Source of the DNA: an uncultured Flavobacteriaceae bacterium
GTDB lineage: Bacteria; Bacteroidota; Bacteroidia; Flavobacteriales; Flavobacteriaceae
DNA length: 64,000 nucleotides
Direction: 5' to 3'
NCBI GenBank assembly: GCA_947488345.1
Contig: CANKZQ010000002.1
Span: 372,001-436,000, forward strand
The position numbers and the translations under genes were made by a program. Shown here piece after piece: positions 8,500 to 19,990 of the stretch. Positions within the stretch are counted from its first letter, which is position 1; each line of letters starts with the position of its first letter. The notes under the pieces are model-generated. The model saw nothing but the letters and a program-made list of their open reading frames with translations. It made no database searches and had not been told where the DNA came from.

Positions 8500-10557
8500 C
8501 TACTCAGGGTATTCGATTCGTAAATGATATATATTATTTAGTTTTTTCTTAAGTACCTTCTTAATTGTTTCAATTTCTTTAAACGTAATATCAGCATTCA
8601 TAAATTGGTCATTCTTCATTTGACCAGAAACAATTTTTTCAATTAAATCATCAATTAATTGAGCCGTTGGTTCTTTGATACTTTTAGACGCTGCTTCAGC
8701 AGCATCGCTCATCATTAATATGGCTGTTTCTTTTGAAAACGGAATAGGACCCGGGTATGAAAAATCTTCGATATTGACAAAGTCGGGCGTTGATTCTTTT
8801 TGCTTCATATAAAAATAATATACCTGACTCGTACCGTGATGTGTACGAATAAAATCAATTATTCTATCAGGTAAACCATTCTTCTTCGCCAGCTCTATCC
8901 CATGAATCACATGATTAATTATCAAACTTGCGCTATCCTTAGGGGTCAACTCATCATGAGGATTAACACTAGTCGTTTGATTTTCTGTGAAGTACATAGG
9001 GTTGGCCATTTTGCCTATATCATGATATAAAGCTCCAGTTCTCGCCAACATCGCATTCGCTCCTATTTCATTAGCACAAGCTTCCGCTAAATTAGCTACT
9101 TGCATAGAGTGTTGAAAAGTACCAGGTGCTTTCTCTGCCAACTCTCGTAATAACTTAGAATTGGTATTTGATAATTCTAACAAAGAAACATCTGAAATAA
9201 GCCCAAAGGTTTTTTCATAAATTAAAATCAATAATAAGGATAAAAATGATAGAACCCCATTTAATGCCACCAATCCGAAATACTCAAAGTTTAACTTGTC
9301 GGTATTACCTTCCTGTATTACAGAAAACGCAAAGTACGCGACCATATATACTAATGTTATTTTACTAATCGAAATGAACAAATTAGCGCGCTTATACAAC
9401 TCAGAAACCGTAAGAATCGTCACAATACCAGCTATGATTTGTAGAAAGATAAATTCGAAACTATTCGGAACAATAAAACCAAGTAACAATACCGTCAACA
9501 CATGTGTAAATAAGCCCAAACGTGCATCAAAAAACGCTTTTAATGTAATAGGCAAAATGATTAATGGTACCACATATAAATAAGCGACTCTGTAACGTAC
9601 AACCAAGGTTACCAATAGTACCATCAACAAAACGTTAAAGAAAATAAAAGTGACTTTCGTATTGTTTTCAAATACCTCTGGTCTATATTGTTTTATAAAA
9701 AGTAATAACATCAGTAAGGCTAGTGCTATTAAAATAATATATCCAAAAACAATCCAGTTATAGTTTGATTCACTCCATAGCTGTGAACGGTATTCATTTT
9801 TTAATGAATTTAATATCTCATACTTTTTACCTTCAATTACATCTCCTTTAGAGATGATACGAGCTCCTTCAGACACTAATCCTTTAGTATAGGAAATATC
9901 GTTTAATTCTTTTTCTAACACCTTTTGCGTAAACTCCTCATCGAAATATACATTGGGCTCTAAAACGTCTGCAAAAACAACTCTAAATTGAGTTTTTAAC
10001 TCCGCATAGGCACTATTATCATAATAATTGTCAATAATGGACTTCACTTCTACTTGATTCACTAATTTATCAAATACAACCTGTTTCACTTCATTACCAT
10101 CTCGAATATTAATAAGTTGCTTTGGTGTAGCTATTTTTGAGTCATCTTTTTCTAAGAAGCCATCTTTATAGATTTTATTTAATAGTTGCTCTCCAAATCG
10201 TATCACCCGCCTTCTGTTGTATTTCTCAAAAACACTATCAGGTATTTTGTCAGCAGCAACTTGCAAATAATTACTTTTCACTCTTCCAAAAACACCTTTA
10301 TTGTATTTAAAGTAAAGTTGTTTTTGCTCTTCAATGGTCTCTTTTTCCTTTTTGATCTCTTCATCAGACTTTTGAATTGCGAAATCAAATGGAGCAAACT
10401 TATTGTCTAATTGCCAAATTTTTCCTTTTTGGATATCCAATCCAAAGCCACCTCCTTTTGGAAAGAGATACACAATGGCAATTGTCGTGATAACGAATAA
10501 GAAGACTTTATAGATAAGGGAGTGATTTTGATAAAGTCTATTTATAAAATCTTTCAT
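8500..10557 (-). CDS. 7TM-HD membrane phosphohydrolase (PgpH-like)
   Basis: A 685-residue protein with an N-terminal membrane helix (VFLFVITTIAIVYLF), a long extracytoplasmic 7TMR-HDED region (about 50-270), a block of seven membrane helices (about 270-465) and a cytoplasmic HD domain (about 480-640). The metal-binding residues are visible in GTFQHSMQVANLAEA, GALYHDIGK and INHVIHGIELAKKNG. In Firmicutes the PgpH members of this family hydrolyse the second messenger c-di-AMP; the activity of this protein is inferred from the family. It converges on the receptor gene with only 2 bases between the stop codons. Confidence 0.85.
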   Translation of the reverse strand: MKDFINRLYQNHSLIYKVFLFVITTIAIVYLFPKGGGFGLDIQKGKIWQLDNKFAPFDFAIQKSDEEIKKEKETIEEQKQLYFKYNKGVFGRVKSNYLQVAADKIPDSVFEKYNRRRVIRFGEQLLNKIYKDGFLEKDDSKIATPKQLINIRDGNEVKQVVFDKLVNQVEVKSIIDNYYDNSAYAELKTQFRVVFADVLEPNVYFDEEFTQKVLEKELNDISYTKGLVSEGARIISKGDVIEGKKYEILNSLKNEYRSQLWSESNYNWIVFGYIILIALALLMLLLFIKQYRPEVFENNTKVTFIFFNVLLMVLLVTLVVRYRVAYLYVVPLIILPITLKAFFDARLGLFTHVLTVLLLGFIVPNSFEFIFLQIIAGIVTILTVSELYKRANLFISISKITLVYMVAYFAFSVIQEGNTDKLNFEYFGLVALNGVLSFLSLLLILIYEKTFGLISDVSLLELSNTNSKLLRELAEKAPGTFQHSMQVANLAEACANEIGANAMLARTGALYHDIGKMANPMYFTENQTTSVNPHDELTPKDSASLIINHVIHGIELAKKNGLPDRIIDFIRTHHGTSQVYYFYMKQKESTPDFVNIEDFSYPGPIPFSKETAILMMSDAAEAASKSIKEPTAQLIDDLIEKIVSGQMKNDQFMNADITFKEIETIKKVLKKKLNNIYHLRIEYPE

Positions 10558-10760
10558 TGAATGTAATTGCTATGAATCTCAAATCTACATAATTTTATTG
10601 TATTCTATGATTTAGATACAAAGACATATCCTTATAATATAGAATCGTTACCATAAGTATCAATTATACCTTACAGATTGCCAAAAATTAATTAAATTCG
10701 CGTCATTCAAAACAAACATAAAATAGCCTCGGTTATTTACGTATATAAAATATATCAAAC

Positions 10761-11936
10761 ATGAAAGAAGTTGTAATTGTTTCGGCTGCGAGAACTCCCA
10801 TTGGTAGTTTTCTTGGTGCTTTATCAACGGTGCCTGCACCGCGCTTGGGCGCTGTTGCCATTAAAGGTGCTTTAGACAAGATCAGATTGGATCCAGCAAT
10901 GGTAGATGAAGTATTGATGGGTAATGTAGTGCAGGCTGGAACGGGTCAAGCCCCAGCTCGACAAGCCGCTATTTATGCTGGTCTACCAGACACCACTCCA
11001 TGTACAACTGTAAATAAAGTATGTGCTTCAGGTATGAAAACCGTAATGCAAGCGGCTCAGGCTATTGCATTAGGAGATGCACAGATTGTTGTCGCAGGAG
11101 GAATGGAAAATATGAGTTTAATTCCGCATTATTACCACGCACGAAGTGCCACTAAATTTGGACCTGCTACATTGATCGACGGGATGCAAAGAGATGGTTT
11201 AGTAGATGTTTATGATCAGAATGCCATGGGCGTTTGTGCAGATGCCTGTGCCACTGAATACAAATTCTCGAGAGAAGATCAAGACGCTTATGCTATTCAA
11301 TCATATAACCGTTCTGCGAAGGCTTGGGCGGATGGTAAATTTGATAATGAAGTAGTGCCTGTTGAAGTACCGCAGCGTCGTGGCGAACCCATTATCGTCT
11401 CTGAAGATGAGGAATTCAAAAATGTTAAAATGGAGAAAATACCTTCATTGAGACCTGCCTTTTCTAAAGATGGAACTGTAACAGCCGCTAATGCATCAAC
11501 TATTAATGATGGCGCAGGTGCCATGGTACTTATGTCTTTAGAGAAAGCACAAGAATTAGGACTGAAACCATTGGCCAAGATTAAAAGTTATGCCGATGCC
11601 GCTCATGAGCCTAAATGGTTTACAACGGCTCCGGCAAAGGCATTACCAAGAGCATTAGATAAGGCGCAGTTGAAACTTGATGATATTGATTTTTTCGAGT
11701 TTAATGAAGCTTTTTCTGTTGTAGGGTTGGCTAACATGAAAATATTAGGATTGAATGACGCCAATGTCAATGTAAATGGAGGTGCCGTGTCATTAGGTCA
11801 TCCATTGGGTTGTTCTGGAGTGCGTATTTTAATCACCCTATTGAACGTGTTAGAACAACGAAATGCTAAACTAGGAGCCGCAGCAATTTGTAACGGTGGC
11901 GGAGGCGCAAGTGCCCTTATACTAGAAAGATTATAG
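10761..11936 (+). CDS. Acetyl-CoA C-acetyltransferase (thiolase)
   Basis: A full-length 391-residue thiolase, the usual size. The nucleophile is Cys88 in NKVCASGMK; the other catalytic residues are His347 in SLGHPLGCSG and Cys377 in ICNGGGGAS. It joins two acetyl-CoA to acetoacetyl-CoA or runs the reverse, thiolytic reaction. The compact size and motifs resemble biosynthetic or ketone-body thiolases (AtoB/PhaA) rather than the longer FadA. There is no partner dehydrogenase nearby, so the pathway cannot be fixed from context. The peptidase gene starts 6 bases after the stop, indicating co-transcription. Confidence 0.9.
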   Translation: MKEVVIVSAARTPIGSFLGALSTVPAPRLGAVAIKGALDKIRLDPAMVDEVLMGNVVQAGTGQAPARQAAIYAGLPDTTPCTTVNKVCASGMKTVMQAAQAIALGDAQIVVAGGMENMSLIPHYYHARSATKFGPATLIDGMQRDGLVDVYDQNAMGVCADACATEYKFSREDQDAYAIQSYNRSAKAWADGKFDNEVVPVEVPQRRGEPIIVSEDEEFKNVKMEKIPSLRPAFSKDGTVTAANASTINDGAGAMVLMSLEKAQELGLKPLAKIKSYADAAHEPKWFTTAPAKALPRALDKAQLKLDDIDFFEFNEAFSVVGLANMKILGLNDANVNVNGGAVSLGHPLGCSGVRILITLLNVLEQRNAKLGAAAICNGGGGASALILERL

Positions 11937-11942
11937 TTTTAG

Positions 11943-12713
11943 ATGAATTACGGTATTTGCAATCTTAGTGTTATTCCTTTACGGATGGAGCCAAACGACA
12001 GGAGCGAAATGGTTTCTCAGGTACTGTTTGGTGAACACTTTAAAGTTATTGACAAATCAAAACAATGGAGAAAGATTCGATTGTCATATGATAAATATGA
12101 AGGATGGATTGATGAAAAGCAATACCTAGAAATTTCTAAAGAATACTATCAGCTTTTAGATAAAGCGACAATTAACGTAACATCACAACTTGTTAATTTC
12201 ATTTCTGATAAAAATAATGAGTTAATTCCAATAGTTTTAGGAGCAACACTTCCTTCTTTTAAGGATGGCCAATTCAAAATATCTGAAAAAGAGTATACGT
12301 TTGACGGTCAAGTTACCACTAAAAAAGGTACCAAAGATGCTATTATAAAAACCACATTTCTCTATTCAAATGCACCCTATTTATGGGGTGGTAAAACACC
12401 TTTTGGTATAGATTGTTCTGGCTTTACGCAAATGGTCTATAAAATTAATGGAATCAAATTACTAAGAGATGCCTCACAACAAGCAAGTCAAGGAGAAGTA
12501 TTAAGCTTTATAGAAGAAAGTGAACCTGGCGATTTAGCTTTCTTTGACAACAAAGAAGGGGAAATTATTCATGTGGGCATTATAATGGCAAACAACTATA
12601 TCATACATGCCAGCGGCAAAGTTCGTATTGACAGACTTGATCAAAGTGGTATATTCAATGAAAAATTGAGGAAGCATACCCATAAACTTCGTGTGATAAA
12701 AAAGATCTTCTAA
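11943..12713 (+). CDS. SH3-domain NlpC/P60 (C40) cysteine peptidase
   Basis: A 256-residue protein with an SH3-like N terminus (about 1-65, EMVSQVLFGEHFKVID) and a C-terminal NlpC/P60 domain (about 130-256). The catalytic Cys is at 158 (FGIDCSGF), the His at 210 (EIIHVGII), and a third polar residue His222 lies in IIHASGK. Such enzymes cleave peptide stems of murein. No signal peptide is visible, so it may act on imported cell-wall peptides in the cytoplasm, as YkfC-type enzymes do. It follows the thiolase by 6 bases, and a strong terminator lies just downstream. Confidence 0.88.
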   Translation: MNYGICNLSVIPLRMEPNDRSEMVSQVLFGEHFKVIDKSKQWRKIRLSYDKYEGWIDEKQYLEISKEYYQLLDKATINVTSQLVNFISDKNNELIPIVLGATLPSFKDGQFKISEKEYTFDGQVTTKKGTKDAIIKTTFLYSNAPYLWGGKTPFGIDCSGFTQMVYKINGIKLLRDASQQASQGEVLSFIEESEPGDLAFFDNKEGEIIHVGIIMANNYIIHASGKVRIDRLDQSGIFNEKLRKHTHKLRVIKKIF

Positions 12714-12715
12714 CT

Positions 12716-12752
12716 AAAAAAAGCCTGTTATAATTATAACAGGCTTTTTTAT
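12716..12752. terminator. Bidirectional intrinsic terminator
   Basis: A perfect inverted repeat: gcctgttat (12723-12731), loop aatt, ataacaggc (12736-12744), extended by flanking A/T pairs, with A-runs on the left and T-runs on the right. It can end both the plus-strand peptidase transcript and the minus-strand TPR gene transcript. Confidence 0.88.
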
Positions 12753-12768
12753 TTTTTTTCTATCTATA

Positions 12769-14061
12769 TTATTGTCTAGAGGCGTCCCAGATTGCCTTCA
12801 TTTCTTTATACTTATCATCAATTCCAACATTTTCATACAAACTCATCAAAGTTCTAGTCAAATCTATATCTGCTTTACCTTCTTTCGCTTTTTTAAGCTC
12901 AAATGCCTTTTCGTAGTAAGGAATTACTTCCTTGTACAATTCTGACTGTTTTGCTTTAATCGCGTCATATTTTTTAAAGTTACTTAAGTTGTTATTCATT
13001 TCTTCAACTAAAGCTTTGTCTTTTTCAAGAATTACTGAACCCAGATTCAAATAAGCATCAGAGTAGTTCGCATCTAATTCGATAGCCTTTTTATAATTGG
13101 CCTTCGCTTCTTCAACTTTACCTTGCTCTTGATTAATAACTCCTACATTGAAATATAATATCGGGTTTTTAGGATCTTCTGCAATTGCTTGTTTCATTAC
13201 TTTTGCAAATTCATCTTTCTTACCTAACTTCAAGTAAATATTTCCCTGCGTAAGTAACATATCCATGTCTTTAGGATCTGACTTTCTAGCTTCCTCAATC
13301 GCAGCTAATGCTTCCTCTGGCTTACCATTATCGGCTAAGATTAATGCTATGTTCTTTACAATTGATGCTTTTTTAGACTTCGATACATTTACTTCTGGAT
13401 CTTTAAACTGTTTTGCTTTAATCATTAAATCCATTTGTGCTTTTGAGCCAAAATTTTCTTTCTGTCCACTTTCAACATTTGTAGCGGCATAGGTAGTAGA
13501 AATACCAGTATAACCAATGTCTTTTAATGTATGAAAATGTTTTAAAGCCGTTTTATAATCCTTATCTAAGAAGGCCGCGTTCGCAGCATATTCTAAGAAA
13601 GTCGTATCTTTCTTACTCAATAAATATGTCTGATACATACCTTCTTTGGCAGCTGCATAATTTTTATCTTGATAATCCTTTACACTTTTAGTAGAAACAT
13701 CACCAATTAATTGGTTCAACATAGGTTCTGCCTCTTTTGTATATTTTGGTTTACCCGCTTCCTTTTCAAATGCTATTAAATCTTGAAACGATTTTGCCGC
13801 AGTTTGATAAGCTTCCTTAGACGCTTTAGGGTTTTTCTTCGCTATGTCATAATATGTCTTAGCTTTTAAAAAGTAAAATTTTGCCTTATACTTCTTTGCA
13901 TCGGCATTTGAAATCAATCCTTCTGCCTTATCAACAGCCGCTTTTGCCGCTGGAGCATCACCACTTTTCAAAGCCTTCTCTGCAGCTTTTAGTTCATCTT
14001 TTTGTGCGAATGTTGACATACCTATAAATACGGCCAACATTGTTAATCCTAATTTTCTCAT
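12769..14061 (-). CDS. Exported tetratricopeptide repeat protein
   Basis: A 430-residue protein. I start it at the ATG at 14061, where a signal peptide begins (MRKLGLTMLAVFIGMSTFAQ); an in-frame ATG 20 codons upstream would overlap the end of gyrA and precede the signal with a polar stretch. The mature part is Lys/Ala-rich and helical, with clear TPR units (ALAAIEEARKSDPKDMDMLL, NPILYFNVGVINQEQGKVEE, YKKAIELDANYSDAYLNLGS). It is probably periplasmic and a scaffold for protein contacts; no enzyme motif is seen. The gene lies 16 bases downstream of gyrA on the same strand, so the two are likely co-transcribed. Confidence 0.82.
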   Translation of the reverse strand: MRKLGLTMLAVFIGMSTFAQKDELKAAEKALKSGDAPAAKAAVDKAEGLISNADAKKYKAKFYFLKAKTYYDIAKKNPKASKEAYQTAAKSFQDLIAFEKEAGKPKYTKEAEPMLNQLIGDVSTKSVKDYQDKNYAAAKEGMYQTYLLSKKDTTFLEYAANAAFLDKDYKTALKHFHTLKDIGYTGISTTYAATNVESGQKENFGSKAQMDLMIKAKQFKDPEVNVSKSKKASIVKNIALILADNGKPEEALAAIEEARKSDPKDMDMLLTQGNIYLKLGKKDEFAKVMKQAIAEDPKNPILYFNVGVINQEQGKVEEAKANYKKAIELDANYSDAYLNLGSVILEKDKALVEEMNNNLSNFKKYDAIKAKQSELYKEVIPYYEKAFELKKAKEGKADIDLTRTLMSLYENVGIDDKYKEMKAIWDASRQ

Positions 14062-14077
14062 TTTAGTAATAATTAAT

Positions 14078-16600
14078 TTATTCTTGATTGTTTGTTTGTT
14101 CATCCGACTCGTTGTTTTCAATTTCCGTGCCAGTTTCTAACTCTTGGTTTTCTTCTTCCTCTTCTTCATGCATCACTTTTGCTACTGCAGCGATCGAATC
14201 ATTACCTTTGATATTGATTAGCTTCACCCCTTGTGTCGCTCTACCCATCACTCTTAAATCGGCTACTGCCATACGGATTGTAAGCCCAGATTTATTGATA
14301 ATCATCAAGTCATCCTCATCGGTTACATTCTTAACGGCTACTAAATTACCTGTTTTTTCTGTAACATTGATTGTTTTTACACCTTTTCCACCACGATTAG
14401 TAATTCTATAGTCCTCTAAACTAGAGCGTTTACCATAACCATTTTCGGAAACTACTAGAATATTACTCTCCATATCATTCACGGAAATCATTCCAATTAC
14501 TTCATCATCTTTTCCTGCCAAGGTAATACCACGTACACCAGAAGCATTTCTTCCCATTGGCCTTGTTTTTGCTTCTTCGAATCGAATCATTTTACCCGAC
14601 TTCGCACCAATCATTATTTGGCTATTCCCATCAGTCAGTTTTGCTTCCAACAATTCATCACCCTCTTTGATCGTAATGGCATTGATACCGTTAGTTCGTG
14701 GTCTTGAATACTGTTCTAAAGAAGTCTTCTTGGTTTGACCTTTTTTAGTCACCATGACTACGTAGTTATTATTTACATACTCTTCATCTTTTAGATCTTG
14801 CGTACAGATAAAAGCTTTTACTTTATCATCTTGTTCAATATTGATCAAGTTTTGAATGGCTCTACCTTTAGATGTTTTACTACCTTCTGGAATTTCATAA
14901 ACGCGCATCCAGAAAACTTTACCTTTCTGGGTAAAGAATAGCATATATTGATGATTTGTTGCTACAAATAATTGTTCTAAGAAGTCTTCATTTCTTGTGG
15001 CAGAACCTTTTTGCCCACGACCACCTCTATTTTGTACTTTATACTCGTCTAAATTCGTTCTTTTGATATATCCAGCATGTGAGATAGTCACGACTACTTT
15101 AGAGTCAGGAATCATATCTTCAATACTTAAATCACCTCCAGCATATTCTATATTCGATCGACGCTCATCACCATACTTAGCTTTTACTTCGATTAGCTCA
15201 TCTTTGATAATTGTCATTCTTCTAGATTCGTCCGCTAAAATATCTTTCAAATCCTCAATCAATTTCATGATCTCTTCGAATTCTGTACGTAGTTTATCTT
15301 GCTCTAAACCAGTAAGCTGACGCAATCTCATTTCGACAATTGCTTTAGCTTGTATTTCAGATAATTCGAAACGTTTCATCAAAGATTCACGCGCTTCATC
15401 GGCATTCTTAGAAGCACGAATTAATTTAATTACTTCATCTATGTTATCCGAGGCAATTATTAAACCTTCTAAAATATGAGCTCGAGCTTCTGCCTTGGCT
15501 AGTTCATACTTCGTTCTACGCACTACCACCTCATGTCTGTGGTTCACAAAATGCTTGATTAAATCTTTTAGATTTAGCATTTCTGGTCGGCCATTGACGA
15601 GGGCAATATTATTCACGCTGAATGATGTTTGCAGCGCTGTATATTTGTACAATTTATTAAGAACAATATTCGGAATGGCATCTCTTTTAAGAACATATAC
15701 TAAACGACGTCCCTTTCTACTAGTTTCATCTCTTAAAGAAGCAATACCTTCAATTTTCTTGTCATTTACTAAATCAGCCGTCTTTTTCATTAAATCTGCA
15801 CCATTCACTTGATACGGCAATTCAGTAACAACGATGCATTCTCTTCCGTTGACTTCTTCAAAAGTAGTTTTGGCACGCATCACAATACGTCCACGACCCG
15901 TATGGAACGCGTCTTTCACCCCATCATATCCATAAATCGTACCTCCAGTTGGAAAATCTGGCGCTTTGATGTGCTGCATAAGCTCATCAATTTCAATGTC
16001 ATTATTATCAATATAGGCTACTGTTCCGTCTACAACTTCAGATAAATTATGTGGAGCCATATTAGTGGCCATACCAACGGCTATCCCAGAAGCTCCATTC
16101 ACCAACAAACTTGGAATACGTGTCGGTAATACTGTTGGTTCTTGCAAGGTATCATCAAAATTCAACCTATGATCAACCGTATCCTTTTCGATATCCGCGA
16201 GCATATCTTCAGATATTTTACGCATTCTCACCTCAGTATAACGCATTGCCGCAGGGCTATCGCCATCTGGAGAACCAAAGTTACCTTGACCGTCAACCAT
16301 CTCATAGCGCATACTCCAATCTTGTGCCATACGCACCATCGCATCATATACAGAAGTATCTCCATGCGGGTGATACTTACCTAATACTTCCCCTACAACT
16401 CTAGCTGATTTTTTATGAGCGCCTGTTGCTCGTATTCCCAATTCATGCATTCCATAAAGCACTCTTCTGTGCACTGGTTTCAAACCATCTCTTACATCTG
16501 GTAATGCTCTTGACACAATCACCGACATTGAATAATCAATGTAGGATGACTTCATTTCATCTTCAATATTAATAGGAATTAACTTTTCGCCTTCAGCCAT
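14078..16600 (-). CDS. gyrA: DNA gyrase subunit A
   Basis: An 840-residue GyrA. The breakage-reunion domain has the catalytic Tyr121 in AAMRYTE. The region that controls quinolone sensitivity reads [10 protein letters not shown], with Thr at the Escherichia coli Ser83 position, Ser at position 84 and Asp kept at position 87. The C-terminal DNA-wrapping beta-pinwheel repeats are present (for example [13 protein letters not shown] and [13 protein letters not shown]), and the protein ends in a very acidic tail. With GyrB it introduces negative supercoils. It is divergent from clpC, with 224 bases between the start codons. Confidence 0.97.
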   Translation of the reverse strand: MAEGEKLIPINIEDEMKSSYIDYSMSVIVSRALPDVRDGLKPVHRRVLYGMHELGIRATGAHKKSARVVGEVLGKYHPHGDTSVYDAMVRMAQDWSMRYEMVDGQGNFGSPDGDSPAAMRYTEVRMRKISEDMLADIEKDTVDHRLNFDDTLQEPTVLPTRIPSLLVNGASGIAVGMATNMAPHNLSEVVDGTVAYIDNNDIEIDELMQHIKAPDFPTGGTIYGYDGVKDAFHTGRGRIVMRAKTTFEEVNGRECIVVTELPYQVNGADLMKKTADLVNDKKIEGIASLRDETSRKGRRLVYVLKRDAIPNIVLNKLYKYTALQTSFSVNNIALVNGRPEMLNLKDLIKHFVNHRHEVVVRRTKYELAKAEARAHILEGLIIASDNIDEVIKLIRASKNADEARESLMKRFELSEIQAKAIVEMRLRQLTGLEQDKLRTEFEEIMKLIEDLKDILADESRRMTIIKDELIEVKAKYGDERRSNIEYAGGDLSIEDMIPDSKVVVTISHAGYIKRTNLDEYKVQNRGGRGQKGSATRNEDFLEQLFVATNHQYMLFFTQKGKVFWMRVYEIPEGSKTSKGRAIQNLINIEQDDKVKAFICTQDLKDEEYVNNNYVVMVTKKGQTKKTSLEQYSRPRTNGINAITIKEGDELLEAKLTDGNSQIMIGAKSGKMIRFEEAKTRPMGRNASGVRGITLAGKDDEVIGMISVNDMESNILVVSENGYGKRSSLEDYRITNRGGKGVKTINVTEKTGNLVAVKNVTDEDDLMIINKSGLTIRMAVADLRVMGRATQGVKLINIKGNDSIAAVAKVMHEEEEEENQELETGTEIENNESDEQTNNQE

Positions 16601-16824
16601 ATAATTTTCTTTTAATTTTAATCGTTTTTAATGATGGAGCAATATACAACAAATCGAAATTTTGATAAGAAAAATCAAGTCGTTTTATTAACATAATTTA
16701 TTAACAATTGAGCTCCGTAAACACCTTGTTTTTCATGCCATTAAGTCATTGTTAGCACTTGGGCATAACTTTTGTAATTAAATATGAAAAAAATCTACTA
16801 ATTTTACATCAATAAATATATTTT

Positions 16825-19374
16825 ATGGACGACAATTTTTCACCAAAAGTAAAAGATGTTATTGCCTACAGCAAGGAAGAAGCCTTACGCTTAGGTCACG
16901 ATTTTATCGGGACGGAGCATTTAATGCTTGGTTTACTAAGAAAGGCGAATGGAGAAGCTATTGATATTTTGACTACGCTTGACGTAGATTTAGATATGCT
17001 GCGTAAGAAAATTGAAGGCTTGAGCCCTGCAAATCCGAACACCGAAGTTGGTAACGACAAAAAGAGTTTGCATCTAACAAAGCAAGCAGAAAAAGCATTA
17101 AAAACGACATTTTTAGAAGCGAAACTATATAAAAGTAAGGCTGTGAGTACTGCTCACCTGCTTTTGTGTGTCTTGCGCAATGAAAATGATCCAACAACAA
17201 AATTGCTAAATAGGTTCGATATTGACTACAATGAAGTTAAAAATATTTTCAGTCAGTTATTTCTAGAAGACGACATTTCGGTACAGCCAAAAGCAGAATC
17301 TCAAAATGATGACGAATTCGATGAGCCGAAGCAAAATCCTTTTGAAGGTGGAAGCGGACAAAAAAGTCAATCTGCCAAGAAGTCAAAAACGCCTGTTTTA
17401 GATAACTTCGGACGTGACCTGACACAAATGGCAGAAGACGGGAAATTAGACCCTGTAGTGGGCCGTAAAAAGGAAATAGAGCGTATTTCTCAGATATTAA
17501 GCCGTCGTAAAAAGAACAATCCAATTCTTATTGGAGAGCCAGGTGTTGGTAAATCTGCTATCGCAGAAGGTTTGGCGTTACGTATCATTCAGCGTAAAGT
17601 ATCTCGCATACTTTTCAACAAACGTATCGTTTCATTAGATTTAGCAAGCTTAGTTGCCGGCACAAAATATCGTGGCCAGTTTGAAGAACGTATGAAAGCT
17701 CTGATGAATGAATTAGAAAAGAACGATGATATCATTTTATTCATTGATGAAATTCATACGATTGTCGGTGCTGGAGGAGCAACAGGTTCTCTAGATGCTT
17801 CGAATATGTTTAAACCTGCCTTAGCAAGAGGCGAAATACAATGTATTGGTGCCACTACTTTGGATGAATTTCGTCAAAATATTGAAAAAGACGGCGCGTT
17901 AGAACGTCGCTTTCAAAAGGTAATGGTTGAGCCTACCTCGGTAGAAGAAACTATTCAAATATTGAACAACATCAAAGATAAGTATGAAAATCACCATAAT
18001 GTGATTTTTACCGAAGATGCCATTGAGGCTTGCGTCACATTGACAAATAGATACATGACCGATCGCTTCCTTCCAGACAAAGCAATAGATGCCTTAGATG
18101 AAGCTGGTTCAAGAATTCATATTACAAACATTGTAGTGCCAAAACAAGTACTTGAATTAGAAAAGCAGTTAGAAGATGTTAGAGAGCTTAAAAACAGTGT
18201 GGTAAAGAGTCAAAAATATGAAGAAGCGGCTCGTTTGAGAGATGACGAAAAACGGATAGAAAAAGAATTGGCAGCAGCACAAAAGGCTTGGGAAGATCAG
18301 TCCAAATTAAACAAAGAGATTGTTACCGAAGACAATGTAGCTGAAGTCGTTTCAATGATGACCGGAATTCCGGTGAATAGGATAGCTGAAGCTGAAAGTG
18401 CGCGTCTAGCCGATTTACATAGGTTAATAGAAAACAAGGTAATTGGTCAAAATGAAGCTGTTGAAAAAGTGGTAAAAGCGATACAGCGAAATCGTGTTGG
18501 TTTAAAAGATCCCAACAAGCCAATTGGTTCGTTTATTTTCTTAGGCCAAACAGGTGTTGGAAAAACACAATTGGCAAAGGTATTAGCGAAGGAACTCTTT
18601 GATTCTCCAGATTCTCTGGTGCGTATCGATATGAGTGAGTATATGGAGAAATTCGCCATTTCACGATTAATTGGAGCGCCTCCAGGATATGTAGGTTATG
18701 AAGAAGGTGGGCAATTAACTGAAAAAATTCGCCGTAAACCATACGCAGTGGTTTTATTGGACGAAATTGAAAAAGCACATCCTGATGTGTTTAACATGTT
18801 ATTGCAGATTTTGGATGATGGTTTTATTACAGATAGCTTGGGTCGAAAAATTGATTTCAGACATACCATTATCATCATGACATCCAACATCGGAGCACGT
18901 CAGTTGAAGGATTTTGGTACAGGTGTTGGTTTTGGTACAGCTTCGAAGAAAGAGCAGCAAGATGCTAATGCGAAGAGCGTTATCGAAAACGCCTTAAAAA
19001 AGAGTTTTGCGCCAGAGTTTTTGAATAGAATTGATGATGTTATTGTCTTTAATGCTCTAGAGAAAGAAGATATTCATGCTATTATTGATATTGAGCTTGA
19101 AAAGTTATTAGACCGTATAGATGGCTTAGGCTACAAGCTTACTCTAAGTGATAAAGCAAAGGATTATATCGCCGACAAAGGTTTTGATAAACAATATGGC
19201 GCCAGACCTCTAAAACGTGCAATACAAAAGTACATTGAGGATGCACTCGCCGAAGAAATTGTAAATTCTAAACTCAAAGAGAATGATAGTATTTTTATGG
19301 ATCTCAATGAGAAAACAGATGAACTCACTATAAAAATTAAAAAGGCTAAAAAAACAGCCGAAGAAAAAGAATAA
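16825..19374 (+). CDS. clpC: ClpC-type ATP-dependent chaperone/protease regulatory subunit
   Basis: An 849-residue HSP100 protein. Two Clp-N repeats occupy about residues 1-145. The first AAA+ module has its Walker A at about 237-244 (GEPGVGKS) and DEIHT as Walker B. A UVR-like segment in the middle ([17 protein letters not shown]) distinguishes ClpC from ClpA. The second AAA+ module has its Walker A at about 574 (GQTGVGKT). A ClpB-like long coiled-coil is absent. It unfolds proteins for ClpP degradation. The gene has its own terminator, so it is probably monocistronic. Confidence 0.94.
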   Translation: MDDNFSPKVKDVIAYSKEEALRLGHDFIGTEHLMLGLLRKANGEAIDILTTLDVDLDMLRKKIEGLSPANPNTEVGNDKKSLHLTKQAEKALKTTFLEAKLYKSKAVSTAHLLLCVLRNENDPTTKLLNRFDIDYNEVKNIFSQLFLEDDISVQPKAESQNDDEFDEPKQNPFEGGSGQKSQSAKKSKTPVLDNFGRDLTQMAEDGKLDPVVGRKKEIERISQILSRRKKNNPILIGEPGVGKSAIAEGLALRIIQRKVSRILFNKRIVSLDLASLVAGTKYRGQFEERMKALMNELEKNDDIILFIDEIHTIVGAGGATGSLDASNMFKPALARGEIQCIGATTLDEFRQNIEKDGALERRFQKVMVEPTSVEETIQILNNIKDKYENHHNVIFTEDAIEACVTLTNRYMTDRFLPDKAIDALDEAGSRIHITNIVVPKQVLELEKQLEDVRELKNSVVKSQKYEEAARLRDDEKRIEKELAAAQKAWEDQSKLNKEIVTEDNVAEVVSMMTGIPVNRIAEAESARLADLHRLIENKVIGQNEAVEKVVKAIQRNRVGLKDPNKPIGSFIFLGQTGVGKTQLAKVLAKELFDSPDSLVRIDMSEYMEKFAISRLIGAPPGYVGYEEGGQLTEKIRRKPYAVVLLDEIEKAHPDVFNMLLQILDDGFITDSLGRKIDFRHTIIIMTSNIGARQLKDFGTGVGFGTASKKEQQDANAKSVIENALKKSFAPEFLNRIDDVIVFNALEKEDIHAIIDIELEKLLDRIDGLGYKLTLSDKAKDYIADKGFDKQYGARPLKRAIQKYIEDALAEEIVNSKLKENDSIFMDLNEKTDELTIKIKKAKKTAEEKE

Positions 19375-19382
19375 GTTAAACC

Positions 19383-19412
19383 ATCCCTCCTCTTTTGGAG
19401 GGATTTTTTTTA
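19383..19412 (+). terminator. Intrinsic terminator of clpC
   Basis: An 8-bp stem atccctcc / ggagggat (19383-19390 and 19397-19404) with a 6-base loop, followed by a run of T, 8 bases after the clpC stop codon. Confidence 0.88.
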
Positions 19413-19473
19413 ACCCAATTTGAAGATTTTTAGGCCGAACATAGCGACTCCTATACAGATTAAGTTATAACAT

Positions 19474-19944
19474 ATGCAACAGAGAATCACACTTCTTATA
19501 TTGACAATTTTGTTTATTTCTTGTGAGCAAAAAAAGTTGAGCACTAATCAGGAAAAAGAACAAATCAAGTCGACCCTCATCGACATGTGGGATGCTATTG
19601 AAAAAGGAGATATTGATCGTTATGCGAGTCATGTACATGAAAATTTCACACAATTTGGCGAATATGACTCCGTTTTACGTTCTGGAAAGGCAGCAGAAAT
19701 TAAAGGCATTAAAGACTGGATAGATAGCTCAACCCCAATTCATACCGAAATGCACGATCCTCAAGTCACTATCAATGGTAAGATGGGATATATCACTTAT
19801 TACTGGTCGGATGCGGGATCCACAAATGGCAAACCGTTCGCTACCCGAGGTAAGTCTACGCGTATTTTTTTAAAAGAACAGGGCACATGGCGCTGTATTC
19901 ATGGTCACTATACCTTGTTGCCAACAGATGAGGATTCCGATTAA
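19474..19944 (+). CDS. SnoaL/NTF2-like lipoprotein
   Basis: A 156-residue protein with a short lipoprotein signal (MQQRITLLILTILFISC, Cys17). The mature part fits the SnoaL/DUF4440 class of NTF2-like folds: an opening helix (IKSTLIDMWDAIEKGDIDRYASHV), FTQFGEYDSVLRSGKAAEIK, and closing strands (FATRGKSTRIFLKEQGTWRCIHGHYTLLP). Members of this fold bind small molecules or act as scaffolds; no catalytic residue can be assigned. It sits between the clpC terminator and a small unknown gene. Confidence 0.75.
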   Translation: MQQRITLLILTILFISCEQKKLSTNQEKEQIKSTLIDMWDAIEKGDIDRYASHVHENFTQFGEYDSVLRSGKAAEIKGIKDWIDSSTPIHTEMHDPQVTINGKMGYITYYWSDAGSTNGKPFATRGKSTRIFLKEQGTWRCIHGHYTLLPTDEDSD

Positions 19945-19990
19945 TACTTTTTTAATATCTTAGCGTACCTAATTTCTGTCAAATAATACC

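Noticed and set aside
14062-14121. Upstream in-frame start of the TPR protein
   Set aside because: It would overlap the gyrA end and put 20 polar residues before a complete signal peptide.
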